Shown: positions 1 to 11,923, numbered from the stretch's first letter. The stretch: DNA of 64,000 nucleotides from Ciona intestinalis (GCF_000224145.3 NW_004190505.1:1-64000); one strand, 5' to 3'. The notes: a model not told the origin generated them from the letters alone. Translations and numbers: made by a program.

Positions 1-958
1 ATACCCATGTTCTGCAGAATAAACAACCATGAAACAACTTGCATTATGACGTAACAATCAACTTACGAAGCAGGTTCTTCTGTTACGTCATCACTGCTTC
101 GTGACGTCACACGTAGCCTAAAACAACCATTGTACGTAACAATGCATAATGTGATTAACAATACATTCTTACTCACCTATTCTTTGATCTTCTTTCTTCA
201 CGCGTATATACCGCCGCAAAAAGAAATCGAATCGCGTCGACGCAAAGCGTGTATGGGGCCCCATGAAAAAAAGTCGCGAAACGCAAGCGTCGAAGAAACC
301 GTATCGCGTCGCAAATTACGCTTCAAGATATTACAATAGTAGTAGTAACAATAATCATAATAAGTTAAGGGTAGTAATAGCATAGTAGTTAAGTTAGTAA
401 TACAATATTAATGCTACTAATAAACCTTCCCTCAAAGTCTTGAACCAGAAATACATGGCTGCTACTAAACTTGCTGGTGAGAAACTAACTTCATCTAAAC
501 TGTAACGTGGTGTAAATACCACGGGTTGTAAGGACAGCGTTTTATGCGAGAGGCAATCAACGAAAAGCGGGGAGGCGTAATTTAGGCTCGTGACAAGCTT
601 TAAACCGCTCGGTAGAGCTAGTGAGCAACACATGAAACAATTTTAGTATATTCCCATTAGTAATTAGTAGTTTGGAATATATAACAAGTTAATTTTGTCG
701 TGGGTTTATCATTGCGACCTTATACTCCTAAAATACTAACCAAACAGTATAAATAAGTTGCATTCATTCATTCATTCAAGCTGCGTATATACATATCTGC
801 TGCACTCTCTCTTTTTAGAATTAGAAAAAAGCAAATTCAGTTTCGAAATAAACGGGATGGGTTAAAGTTTTTATGCATAATAACAACTGTATACGTCATA
901 TTTGTTCTCGAATGTTTACATTCTAGTAAATCTATTGTTTACGTTTAGTATTTAAACA
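1..958. other. left-edge spacer with little recognisable content
   Basis: Apart from the weak exon candidate near 205-339, there is one perfect TGACGTCA octamer near 101-108 and a (CATT)n tract near 762-780 preceded by ATAAATAAGTTG, which matches the tail of the SINE-like repeat described below. The last 200 bases are presumably the promoter of the gene starting at 959. No TATA box is obvious. Confidence 0.4.
205..339 (+). CDS. possible terminal exon fragment of a gene entering from the left
   Basis: A short open stretch rich in CpG-bearing arginine codons reads IPPQKEIESRRRKAC and ends in RRKLRFKILQ before a stop at 339. Its base composition differs from the AT-rich flanks, which is the only reason to suspect coding. 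A pyrimidine-rich tract lies just before it, but no convincing acceptor AG was found. It could equally be non-coding. No family is recognised. Confidence 0.2.
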   Translation, partial: YIPPQKEIESRRRKACMGPHEKKSRNASVEETVSRRKLRFKILQ

Positions 959-3900
959 ATGGATCAACGTGTAGAAGTCGGTGTGACGCTAACCGACCAA
1001 TTCGTTTCTTGTTTGCCGGAATATTTCGAAATTGATGCCGAAAATAAAATACGTCATGACATGAAGAAAGTGAACGTGTTTTCTGAAACCAAAACGTTTG
1101 CTGACTCTTATAAAGGGTGCGTTTCGCAAGAACACTAACCACTAATCATAGGCGTCATATTTATTAATTTGCAAAATGTATGGGTGGCATTGTTAAAATA
1201 CAGTTACCCTCATAGTTGTCAAACATATGAAACCTCATTGATTAAAGTGATGAATGCAATATACTTTGGTTCTGCTTGTTTGTATAGACACCGGACAGTA
1301 GGGTAAAATCTGGGGTGACATTGTTAAAATACAGTTACACTCATAGTTGTCAAACATAGGGAACCTCATTGATTAATGTGGTGAATGCAATATACTTTGG
1401 CTCTGCTTGTTTGTATAGACACCTAACAGCAGGGTAAAATCTGTGGTGACATTGTTAAAATACAGTTACACTCATAGTTGTCAAACATAGGGAACCTCAT
1501 TGATTAATGTGGTGAATGCAATATACTTTGGCTCTGCTTGTTTGTATAGACACCTAACAGCAGGGTAAAATCTGGGGTTACATTGTTAAAATACAGTTAC
1601 ACTCATAGTTGTCAAACATAGGGAACCTCATTGATTAATGTGGTGAATGATATTTAAGCCTAAAACTAGGGTGCTAAATGTGTGATGTCACCCCCTGTTC
1701 CCAAAGTTACAAACATCCTTAACATTACACCTATAGACTATACATGTGTCTTACAAGTTGCCTTCTTCAGTTTCTTATATTTTGTATGTACCCCAAACCT
1801 TTACATTAGCTGCACGATTAGTTTTAATGCCACAAATATTACAGCGAGGTTCTGGTTGAAAACATATCCGAGTTTTACACCATTCGTGACAAGTTATTGA
1901 CATTGCCAACATTTATTGAAGTTTATTTAAACAAATCTAAAAGCTCGGGAAATACAACATACATTACAAAAGGTAAATGTTATTAATATTTAATAAAAGA
2001 CCTAATTTGTTTCTTTGGTGGAGGTAGCGAAGGTCAATAATATACAACACCGCAAAAGAAAGGAAATAACGGTAAAACGACAGTCATTATAACGCCCCTA
2101 TTGATAAAAGAAAACTCATTGAATAAGAGGCGGGATATTTGCACTCATGTTTTTGTTGGGCATGGCTGATGCAACTTTGGTGTAACAACCATGATTTTTA
2201 ACGGATATTCTTTTCCAGACTTTTTATCCTTAGCATGTTTTAACGACTGTAGTTTTGCCGTTTACTCCCTTCTCTTCATTCTTTAAATAGTTTGATCATC
2301 GCCATCGTTTAAAAAAAGATAAATAAAAAAATATGATATGCAACGGAATGAAGGATGATGGCTTCTTTATCCTCAGCGTAACATTGTTATAATTATTTAT
2401 GAAATATTTGTTTAAAACACACCAGGTAAATTCATTGTATACCTTAACACCACGCATCCTGCAATTCAACAACAATTAATTAAGGGAAATATTGGGAGAA
2501 GCGGAAGTTTTGATAAAACAAGAAAAACATTTTGCATTAGAGGTTAGTTATGATGGCTGGTTACTATTTGTGGTTTCTTTTATAAGTTGATCAATAGGCA
2601 ATAAATCAAATTAATATTATTTTATTAACTTAATGAATATTTTGACTTGTGACTCTTTCAATAAGAAAACAAAAGATTAAATTAATTAAAACAAAGAGAA
2701 GAAAATTAGCAGCAAAATTACATTTGTTAAAGCGTGTTTTAACAACTGCTTTTTTGTTTTAAAGGGGCATACCAACGAAAAATAAAAATTTGTATATGGA
2801 TAGATATTCTCAAATGCAAGCTAAAAGTACCATCAAAGTTTCAAAATATGAATCAGCTTCTAAAAAAATTTGTGTAAAAAAACGGTTGAAGTAAAAAATA
2901 TTTGGCTGTTTTGACAATGCATGGGATTTCCCATAAGAAAAAAAATCACTCAACTTTGATCGTTTCTAGTTTTCTCAAATATTGAAGATTTTTCGCTGCT
3001 AAAGCTGCTTTAACTATTTTTCAATCTTCTTTCCCGTTATGCCTAATCAAAGAAAAAAACGAAAGTTATCATTAGTATTTCACCACAGATATGTTTGGAT
3101 GAATTGTTAAAATGTTGGTACAAAGCGAACTTCCCTGACAGTGAAGGTTCCTCATTCGAAGCTGTGGGAGCGAACATCTGCTTGACAAACTTTAGTCGTC
3201 GCTTTCATGAATGCTACAACCCCCTTTTGTGGTTGGGGTGTTTGCCTGTCATGCTTCTATGTGGGACCCCATACTGTGTAAGTATCAAACATAAACTTCA
3301 TGTTTAAATATCATAATACTGTATTAGAATTATCCTTTTCGATAAAAAAATTGGAAATAGTTTTTTTAACCAAAGATCATTAATATTCGTATGTTAGAAA
3401 TATATTTGTCTGTAAACAAACCTTCATTTTATTTCATGAGTGTTTTGTTTGCCATCTGTCGAGACATTATCTGTGTATTGTAATATATTTCCTAAGATCT
3501 TTATGCGCCAGTTACCTGTGTCATATTCTGGTGGTGTCTTGCCAAATGATAGATGATGTGTTGGCACAATAAAATATTAAAAAATAATGTTTTTCACCAG
3601 GAGCAACAACAACATGAATAATGTTAATCAATTTCGTCCAATTTCCATCGTTTGTTACAAACATTTCACACAGATATATAGAGCCATGAAGTGCATCGAT
3701 GTCGAGCGCAAGTTACGCGGTTCGGTCGTTTATATTGAAGGCGTGAATCAACAAGAACGCGACAGATTTCATCAAATATTACGACAAGCTTACATAGATG
3801 GATTGAACTCAACAATTCGTGAGTTGCTTCATGTTATATTAACCTGTGTTCTTATTTCAATAAGAGGTTGATGATGTTATTGACATAATATATCTTTAGG

Positions 3901-4101
3901 ATGCTGTTAGTTGGGCTCAATTATTGTGGTTGGTAGAAATGTAGAATACAGTCACAATCATTATATTTATTTTGCACATGTAGAAACAACAACCAAAATA
4001 ATGTGATTCATTAACTTTTTAACCAAACCTGTTTTTATTTTCCAGAACAACCCCCACCTTATACTATGACATCACAACCAAATATTCAACAACAATTATA
4101 A
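959..4101 (+). CDS. unrecognised six-exon gene with a PPPY motif near its C terminus
   Basis: Exons by eye: 959-1116, 1845-1972, 2426-2542, about 3066-3277, 3674-3818 and 4046-4101. Reading phase is continuous throughout if exon 4 starts near 3066; an acceptor at 3089 looks stronger but breaks phase, so this junction is uncertain. The protein begins MDQRVEVGVTLTDQF and is about 260 residues. Exon 4 contains a hydrophobic run (LLWLGCLPVMLLCG) that could be one membrane segment or a buried core. Exon 5 is charged, and the last exon ends with QPPPYT, a PPxY-type WW-domain ligand. I do not recognise the family; it may be tunicate-specific. The first intron carries a 131-bp tandem repeat. Confidence 0.6.
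1180..1660. repeat. 131-bp tandem repeat, about 3.6 copies
   Basis: The phrase TTGTTAAAATACAGTTAC recurs at about 1190, 1321, 1452 and 1583, exactly 131 bases apart. The middle two copies are almost identical and the outer ones a little more diverged. The array lies wholly inside the first intron of the 959-4101 gene. Confidence 0.9.
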
Positions 4102-4225
4102 TAACATTACGTAACAATCAACTTTTGCCCTGCCATAATCGTTGTACTTAATTGCCTTAATAGTGTTTTTATGTTGTTTATATTCTTTCTATGTTACCTC
4201 CTTCATACACAACCTTGCCATTTAC

Positions 4226-4400
4226 GCTGGGGTAAGATGGGACGCCTTTGGCAAATATTATTCAAATATCCTGATCGTGTTTTAAACAATTAACAACGAT
4301 CTGTGGAAGTTGTGAGGATATGGTTTTTTAATTCCTTGTTCTTTGTTTACTACCAAATGAGAAGAGAAAACAGAATTAAAAGGTGTCACATCTTCCTCAC
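4226..4400. mobile_element. MITE-like element, GGGGTAAGATGGGA family (first copy)
   Basis: The left end GCTGGGGTAAGATGGGAC is followed by a conserved core (TATCCTGATCGTGTTTTAAAC, AATTAACAACG). In better copies the right end is TCCCATCTTACCCCA, the inverse of the left. It is about 175 bp with no coding capacity. The copy here is diverged at the right end. Seven other copies or pieces occur in this window. Confidence 0.65.
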
Positions 4401-4714
4401 CTTTAACACATATGCGTGTGAATGGTCTCCTTCCCCTCACCAACAAGCGTGATGGTTTACCCACATATGTGTAACTCTTGAGTGAGGTCATACAGCATGG
4501 CACAAATGGCATTCACAATACATTTGCTTGGTGAAAACACGCTCTGTGTTTTGTGATGTTTTATTACGAAAGTAAACTAGCCAATTATTAAACAGCCAAG
4601 TAATGTTTCTGCTGAGGAAGAAGTTCTGACAAGGAAAATTGAAGCGACTTTTTTACAGCAATCGTGCCACAGATGCAACAATGACATCCAACTGCATCTC
4701 ACTAATGGTATAAT

Positions 4715-6897
4715 CTACAGTTCGTCCCACATTCGATGTTTCTCTTTGATCTTCCCCACTTTCGGTTCCTTGTGTGTTTCGCCTGATGACTCTGGCGCCA
4801 CCAGCTGGTCGAGTGTGGAGCAGTCTACGTCATCGGGACATTCTGTGCACACGTCACTACTATGACGCATCACTCGGTCGCATTCTTTACGTAAGCGGTC
4901 AGGCATTCGGTCGTCGTCTTTGCAATGTCTGGAAAGTGAGATTTATATTAAAGAATAGGTGTATGAACGAAGTAACTTATTTAACCTCACATGGTGGGGC
5001 AACGGTCGTCGTTATAACACGAGTGTTCTGTTTCATACACCTCGTGCTCGCTTATAAACTGGGTGAACACTTTTTATTTATTATCTTAGTTTATCACAAA
5101 GCAGTTATTTAACCTCCAAACCACTTACATGCAGAAACAATGCATCTTACACGAGGCCTCGTTATCAACAGCAGGACATTTTATATCATCCGGGCAGGGC
5201 GGACACATGTCGATTTTATGGGGAACGATCTTCATGCAATTCTCCGCTAACGATACGGATCCGCTGCGACATTTGCTATGGGAGGATATTGGTTTGTTAG
5301 AACAAGGATGTTCCTTTAGCGGGAGCGACTTTTTAACAAGACAAGATGGTTACTTTAATTAAATGTCACGATATAATCATGTTGTTTTGGACTTTTTACC
5401 AATATTTTCCTCATATAATATAGTACTGTGAGGGGAGATGGGATACCTTTAGCACATGATATCCAAATATCCTGATCGTGTTTTAAACAATTAACAACGG
5501 TCTGTGGTAGTTATGTAACATTGGTTTTACTTACTCGCAAATACATTGTAAATTACACTTTGTTGTTTTCAACTGAGCTGGTGAAATAGCCTTCGTTGTC
5601 CCCGCAGCTATTTCGTCCTTAAGTTTTTCATTTATTTCATCGGTTTCCTTTTGCATCTGCGCCGCCTCTTTTTTCATTTCGTCCAACTTCTTCATCTCTT
5701 CGTCCAAGTCAACGTTGCTGGCCTCTTCTGCCATCTAGCGGTTTAAATAATATATTTCTTAATTGTTCCCGTCAAACAAAACACAATTTTTATATTTTAA
5801 ATACAGCAGCTAAAATCAAATTAAACAAAATAACAAAAAGAGAAATGGCAGCAAAACGACAGTCTTTAAAAAACAATCCAATAGCTCGGCTACTTTCCGG
5901 TTGCGCGGTTGCTACGTCACAAACCCCATTCATCTACGCACCTGTTCAAATCTTTTTATTTCTTCTGCAGTTGGGCACGTAGTGTTTTTACAATCGCACT
6001 CTGGACCCGGGAGGCCGGTTGAGGAGCATTTCTGTTGGAAATGCGGAGGGATGCTGTCTTTGCATTTGCTGTTGATAATTGGTTGTTATCAATACGTAAA
6101 TAAACGTGGTAACTTTTACAAGTTACCACGTATGTAACTTATTTATCCTTGCATGGAGGGGCAACGGCAGTCGTTATAACACGGGTGTTCTGTTTCATAC
6201 ACCTCTTGCCTGCTTACAAGTTACCACGTATGTAACTTTGTGGGTGATTGTTTTTGCTGTACGGCTGATATTATAACGTAGCAACATTGTGTTTACATGT
6301 CACAGTGAGGTTTATTACGTCATATTACCTGCAGAAACAAGGAACGATACAATGAGCGTTCTCTTTTAAGGATTTGAGAACTTTCTTCGCTTCTTTTATT
6401 TCTTTTGGTTCAGGGATTTCCCCGGGTGCGATACCAGGATCCGGACATGATATAACTTCAGGTGAGGGACAACTACATCCTTGCAATATTGAGTCGTAGT
6501 TGATACATCGGTTGTCGGATGGATGAAGCGATGATTTGCATTTACTGTAAACACATGGGTTAAATCACCAACAAGATATATCATTATGTTAAATCCACTT
6601 ACGCGCAAAAACAACTTGTTTTACACCTCGCTTGCCCCCATTTGACGCAAAACTCTTCGGTACACGAGTTGCTTTCGCATTCGTATTCAGCTGGGATAGA
6701 AGAATCTTTATAACACGCCCCCTCTTCCTCGCAACAAACACACGCACAGTAAGCTCGTTTCTAAACACACGGTTTCGTTAGCCACGAGATAAATGACCAA
6801 TAAACTGAATATTTACCAATAACTCCAACGTTGGCCCGACATCCGCACATGAGGTGCCCAGCCAACCCAACAACACGCAAATAACTAAAAGTTTCAT
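4715..6897 (-). CDS. secreted cysteine-rich protein built from cassette exons
   Basis: Seven exons run from ATG at 6897 to the stop at 4715. Exon 1 (about 6817-6897) is a signal peptide (MKLLVICVLLGWLGTSCA). Exons 2 to 7 lie near 6604-6761, 6331-6534, 5945-6076, 5531-5735, 5128-5276 and 4715-4929. Several cassettes open with a Lys-Cys pair (KCKSS, KCKDS, KCRSG) and close with Cys-x-Cys (CFC, CIC) just before the donor; where they do, the join is split after two bases of a codon, so modules could be duplicated or skipped without breaking the frame. The fifth exon is an acidic, Lys/Glu-rich helix rather than a cysteine module. No known domain was identified. A secreted or extracellular structural or defence role is an inference from the signal peptide and cysteines only. 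Confidence 0.7.
4967..5064 (-). repeat. SINE-like repeat, tail unit (master description)
   Basis: This is one copy of the commonest repeat of the window. Full copies, read head to tail, have a tRNA-like head, a middle (CTTGGGCAAGACACTTA, then CCCAGTGGTCACTAATGGG) and a roughly 100-bp tail unit (ACAAAGTTACATACGTGG, then GAGGTGTATGAAACAGAACA, then GATAAATAAGTTACAT). Some copies end in CATT repeats. Only the tail unit is present here. More than twenty copies or pieces lie in introns and spacers across the window on both strands. Confidence 0.75.
5426..5520. mobile_element. MITE-like element, GGGGTAAGATGGGA family, truncated
   Basis: The left end (ACTGTGAGGGGAGATGGGAT) and the core TCCTGATCGTGTTTTAAAC are present, but the right half is missing. 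It sits directly beside the fifth exon of the cysteine-rich gene, in an intron. Confidence 0.55.
6106..6262 (-). repeat. SINE-like repeat, one and a half tail units
   Basis: The tail unit is bounded on both sides by the palindrome-like GTTACCACGTATGTAAC and continues into the start of the middle part (TTTGTGGGTGATTGTTTTT). It lies in the third intron of the cysteine-rich gene, next to the exon near 5945-6076. Confidence 0.7.
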
Positions 6898-7430
6898 CTT
6901 TACACATTGACATCCGTACCAAGCACGACGTTGATATATATGAACGCTGACATGGCCCGGGGGCATCGACTGTAAGACGTGGCTACAAGGCTTCGAAGAA
7001 CACCATTGTGACAAAAAACTTTATTTGTGACGTAATAATTACGGTGAATCGCTCTTTATAATTAAACAATGCATTTTGATGAAAGGGTTGAATTTTAGAA
7101 TGCGGTCAAATTTTAAAAACATTTAATGGTTTAAATATTTTCTATTCGTCTTTGTTTTCTCATAGAAATTTTATAACGGATGACCAAAGGTATAATGACG
7201 TCATAATGTTGATTATGACCTAATGAACAGTTTAAATTTTGCATGCGAAAAGAATGCAAGGTGAAGTTACAATACACTATTATGAAAAAACTAAAAATTG
7301 AACTTTTGCTGACAAATTAAAGTTTTTACAACGAAACACGCGTGGTGTTGTGACGTAAGCACTACGTTGATATGGCAACCTCGAGTACCTATGACGTCAT
7401 CGTAAATATTATTCGGGTCATGAGATGACG

Positions 7431-8451
7431 TCATATAATTTCCACAAACGGGGAACTACCGGAAGGTGAGTCCATCTCGTCCACACCTTGGAAGTAAGGT
7501 TCTTTACCCCATCTCGAATCTTTGATCCAGTACTGTCGCAGCGCCTCCATGCGGAGACATAAACTACATATAAGAAACAGCAAGGTGGCGAGCACACACA
7601 TAGATATTGCGAAGATAACAGCGAGGTTTACGAAGTAGAAAGTGTCATTGTATCCGTCCACGTATGTAAAGTTCTGTGGAACAATGTTTGCTATTATAAG
7701 ATGTTTATTGTGAATGACGTATGGGGTGTGACGTAACAATCATTCATCGCGACCCATCTTTGAGTTAATTTTATGCCCATGGTTTCCCATGTGACGTCAC
7801 AATTTCATGTATTGTCCGTTCACATTATAAATTGCTATGCTATTATTACGTCATAAATATTTAATTAATTGATTTCGATGTCAACCTTCAATGTACCACG
7901 TGACGTGGGGGCATCTATATGTCATTGCTTGGCGAGGAAAAGAGATTTCCATTCACGTCATAGTATACTACGTCATTAACCCAATTATTACGGACAACCA
8001 GGAAGTAAAACGAAGAATCGCAAAAACATGTTTGCTGAGTCAATTTATAATCATAATCGATTCGACCGTTTCGTCATTAATTTATTACTTAGTGACGTCA
8101 CAAGATGATTTAAAATAAAAATACATGCTATTACGTCACAAATGACATTCGTTATTTTGATTGTTCTCAATAGAAAATTCGCGTTGTAGGCTATATACCA
8201 GTCTCGAATTAAAATGTGAATTGGCATTGTTACACGGGCAACAGTTAAATATCGATTATTACGTCATAATGTCCCATTATAGAACCACAATAGTGATAAT
8301 ATTTCACAAAAGAATTCTAAAATATTTTTTCGAATTGGTAATGTGACGTAATTCATGCGCACTGTTATATAATTGTGATAAAACAATGAAATAATTAAAT
8401 ATACAAACAAAGATTTATATTCACCTGATCAGATGTATTTGTTGCGTTCAT
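7431..8451 (-). CDS. 89-residue single-pass membrane protein
   Basis: Two exons, 8425-8451 and 7431-7673, join in phase 0. The short N terminus holds several Asn-x-Ser/Thr sites (NAT, NTS, NFT, NDT). It is followed by one strongly hydrophobic segment (FVNLAVIFAISMCVLATLLF) and a roughly 38-residue tail that begins with Arg-containing SLCLRMEALRQY and ends acidic. No signal peptide precedes the membrane segment, so N-out/C-in topology is likely. This layout resembles KCNE-type potassium channel subunits, but I see no diagnostic KCNE motif, so that is only a guess. The intron is dense in TGACGTCA-like words. Confidence 0.6.
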
Positions 8452-8691
8452 TTTGATTCTTGGCTTGCGATATAAATAAAAATCAAGCGTCTGCTGAAAC
8501 AATTAACCTCTAGTATGACGTAACACGGGTATATTGTCAATGATTGCTGGTATAAATTATTCAAGCATCTTATACACGAGCTGCTTCATAGTTCTGCCCT
8601 GTACTTTATATCTTTAAACCTGTTTCTGGGCATATATGTAGACAACTGCATTCCTTGTACATTTTTAACATTGCTGTTAATAGTCTCACTA

Positions 8692-8880
8692 TATTACTGT
8701 GGGGTAAGATGTGTATCGTTAGCACATTACATCTCGTATTACCCCATTATGATTTTAACAGTTAATACAACGCACTTTTAAAATCGTGAGGATAGGGTTG
8801 TGCAAATATCATCTGTTTACGAACAAATGGGACGAAAATGAAAATATCCGACAGGAAACACCTTACCCCACCAACTATAA
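8692..8880. mobile_element. MITE-like element, GGGGTAAGATGGGA family
   Basis: It runs from ACTGTGGGGTAAGATGTG to CACCTTACCCCACCAACTA; the ends are imperfect inverted copies of each other. The internal core (TAACAGTTAATACAACG and a conserved GTGAGGATA) matches the other copies. Confidence 0.65.
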
Positions 8881-9371
8881 TGAAACGCTTGATATAAATG
8901 ACTAAATCAATTCTTACAGTTTTTACTACATAGCTGTATTGAACATTCATTTCTACTTTATCTATCCCTACCCGTACACATACAAGATTCCTGTACTAAA
9001 CCCTGTACTTATATAAGAGCACATTGGTCTGAACGTCCAAAGAGACGTATCAATAACAAAGCGCAGACCGCCAGACCTATAGCATTGTGACGTCACAAGA
9101 TAATCTAAAAGATAGCGTCCAGAGTATGGAAACGCAAATTTTTTGTAATTAATAAATTTCCCGAATTGAATTTGTGTTTATTCATGCATGAGTTGCTGAC
9201 TTTAGAAATTGATTAAAATTCATGTGTTTCCAGTGTTTTAATGTGAAGTGTTTGACGAATTGAATGAAAATCGTAATAAAGTGATTTATATTTAGACAAA
9301 CTTATTTTAAATTGGGTCGATTTAAATATTAAAAAAAAAATATTATTTCTCCTAAAATAGGAAGTTCCAAG

Positions 9372-9396
9372 TTTTGGCGGGAAAATTGGGCGGGTT
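9372..9396 (+). promoter_or_regulatory. GGCGGGAAAA / GGGCGGG words upstream of DUT
   Basis: TTTTGGCGGGAAAATTGGGC lies about 65-90 bases before the DUT start codon. GGCGGGAA is the reverse-complement core of the E2F/DP consensus TTTCCCGCC. E2F control of DUT is known in other animals; its use here is inferred. Confidence 0.4.
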
Positions 9397-9460
9397 GAAA
9401 TTCTTGATCAGAACATAGGTGTCTATGATTAGAATCTCGAGTTTTCATTTCACAAAAACA

Positions 9461-11555
9461 ATGTCTGTTTGTGCTGAAAACAAACGACCTGCGCTGAAAG
9501 AAATGCAAAATGTAGAACGTACCCCAAGCAAGAAGTTTAAATTAGACGATGTTCCAGTTTTAAAATTCGCAAAACTGACAGAAAATGCGTCAAAACCAAC
9601 AAGAGGTTCCAAACTTTCGGCGGGGTACGACTTATACAGGTGAGCTTAGTTTGTTTGTTTTGTCGTGTTTATAGTTGTTTCTAAAGTGGTATAGACTTCG
9701 TTTATATATTTATGTTGTACGCAGTCACCTGTATGGTTAACAGTAAGTTTAAGATATTCTAATAAATTTTCCCCACTAACTTTCTTTAGGCCAGTCTGCA
9801 GAGTATGGCAAGTGCACGAGCGATTTTTTTACAAACTTTTGGTGATGCATGCCATAATTTTTCCCTTGCATGCCAATTAATTCAACAATGGAAAAAATAC
9901 ATACTAATTTTAGTAGGATTTCCTATTGTGGCTTGGAAATGTACGTGGTTTGCATGCCGATTTTTGATGATAGCATGCGCACGCGCGAAAAATAACTGTT
10001 TTGCACGCGCGAGATCTCGTCAGGAACTGCCATACTCTGCAGACAGGTCTTTAAGTGCGCTCTTTATTTTGAAAACTTAACAGAAAAAATAGTTTTTTGT
10101 TGGCACAAAGTTATGTTTTGTGAACTTAGTAATAGCTGTCTTGTAAATTTCAGGAGTTATTAATTCAAAGCTTGATGCTGCTACTGTACTGGACTTATGT
10201 GTCCTAGGACAAGATACTTAATGTTCGGTCAAACCCAGTGCTTAGTAGGGGTTGTCCAAATTGTCAGCCATACATAAAAACAATCACCCACAAAGTTACA
10301 TACGTGGTAACTTGTCAGCGGGCACTAGGTGTATGAAACAGAACACTCGTGTTATAACGACCGTCGTTGCCCCGCCATGTGAGGTTAAACAAGTTCCATT
10401 TATTCATATTTTTACTGATCGTGGTTGAAAATGTAAAAAGTTTGATATAAAATTCCCGAGATTGATAGTGATGACAATACCAACAATCGCAACTGTATGT
10501 TTATTAGTGCCTATGACATCATAATACCTGCGCGGGGGAAAAATCTCGTAAAGACAGATATTCAGATCGCTCTCCCTGATGGTTGCTACGGTCGTGTTGC
10601 CCCAAGATCGGGACTTACCCACAAACATTTCATTGATGTGGGGGCCGGGGTTATAGACCAAGATTATCGAGGGAATGTTGGGGTTATTCTGTTTAATTTC
10701 AATGACGTTGATTTTCAAGGTTTGTAAATTTATACTTAAGTCATTAACAATAATTGCAAACACATCACTATTATAATATACTTGATAATTGTAACACGGT
10801 TACGGTTGAGATACCACACACGACTAACTTTTAAAAAGTCAGGGTCCCTTAAGTTTAAAATCTCTATGGTTCATGTGTGACGTTATTTGCTAGTTTTCAT
10901 ATTTCTTGTTCAATCCTAATCATACTTCACCTTGCATTCATAATTATAAGGTTATCCCAGATTTTTTTAAGGGGGTTTGCACACACCCTGCATACCCATG
11001 TTAGTTGCCTGTGGTTGGCATTATTAGGTTTTAATGTCAATTAGTACTTAATTTTGTTAGTTTTTACTTTTGCAGACAACTAATTATATAACAGCTCCAT
11101 TAACTATTAAGTTGAGTGCTGTAATGATAACCATAACCACACCACCTGTGCTCTTACTGTTCATTCAATATTTATTTTCAGTCCATAAAGGAGACAGAAT
11201 CGCTCAACTGATTTGCGAACGAATATTTTTACCCGATTTACAGGAGCTTGAGGTAAGTTGGCTGGTGAGATTATTACTTTGCTGGATAGTGGAAGTGTGG
11301 AAGATATCTAATGGCAATATTTATTTGTCTGCCATTAAGTGTCTCATCCATCACTACACTTGTAGCAGAGTCGAGCCTCCTGTATCCTCTTATAACTTGC
11401 ACCACTGTGTTCAAGCATCAAGATATAATATACCTGGCAACAGCTAACAGCATATATATTAATATAAAGTGGATAATTGTTTCATATTTTTCTTGCAGAA
11501 GTTGGACGAAACTGTTCGTGGTTCTGGTGGTTTTGGCTCCACTGGTCACAATTGA
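9461..11555 (+). CDS. DUT: dUTPase, nuclear-type isoform
   Basis: Trimeric dUTP pyrophosphatase hydrolyses dUTP to dUMP and pyrophosphate, keeping uracil out of DNA and feeding thymidylate synthesis. Four exons (9461-9639, 10508-10719, 11182-11252, 11499-11555) join in phase and give about 170 residues. All five family motifs are present: [42 protein letters not shown] and [10 protein letters not shown]. The N terminus is basic, with TPSKKFKLD, comparable in position to the CDK-phosphorylated SPSKRAR of human nuclear DUT, so a nuclear form is likely. The first intron holds an inverted-repeat element and a SINE-like copy. It converges on the Josephin gene 370 bases downstream. Confidence 0.96.
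9793..10047. mobile_element. MITE with 17-20 bp inverted ends (GTCTGCAGAGTATGGCA)
   Basis: GTCTGCAGAGTATGGCA at the left is matched exactly by its inverse TGCCATACTCTGCAGAC at the right, about 255 bp away; extending outward gives about 20 bp with one mismatch. The interior has no protein-coding features and contains GCACGCGCG and CGCGCGAGATCTCG stretches unlike the flanks. CAG lies on both sides and could be a 3-bp target duplication. It is in the first intron of DUT. Confidence 0.75.
10160..10400 (+). repeat. SINE-like repeat, nearly full length
   Basis: Middle part (TGTGTCCTAGGACAAGATAC, CCCAGTGCTTAGTAGGGG) plus a complete tail unit. It ends just before DUT exon 2, in the first intron. Confidence 0.75.
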
Positions 11556-11923
11556 TGTTATGATGTCATAACACAAAGTTTTGCAGCAAAAACTACCACA
11601 ATAAGTTTACACAAATATTGTGTTCCCTTTTTCTTTTTTATATTTTTGTAATAGGTATGTCGTATGTGTGGTGAAATTGTATTTGAATAGTAACATTAAA
11701 CAACGAACAGTAACAAAGTGTTTCGTGCACAAAAAGTTTTAAACAGCTGAAGTCAGTGTTGTTGCACTGATTGGAATTCTTGGCATAAATTGTTACGAAT
11801 TCCCCAAAATATGAAATGTGCTTAAGTGGCCGATATTCAAATGAATGGAATTTATTTTAAGGCCACAAAATATGGGGAGGTAAATTAGAATCTCATGTTT
11901 ATAACGAGGCGATTCAATCTAAT

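Larger units (their letters stand above)
8452..9460. other. spacer between the small membrane gene and DUT
   Basis: It contains one MITE copy (about 8692-8880) and one perfect TGACGTCA near 9088. The 100 bases before the DUT start are AT-rich with a GGCGGGAAAATTGGGCGGG stretch, close to an E2F-type TTTSGCGC/GGCGGGAA word, which would suit an S-phase gene. Nothing else was recognised. Confidence 0.4.

Noticed and set aside
7891-8346. Plus-strand frames of 61-75 codons
   Set aside because: They lie in the intron of the small membrane gene, have poor codon character and no splice partners.
9805-10080. 91-codon open frame in the first DUT intron
   Set aside because: It lies wholly inside the inverted-repeat element and has no coding character.
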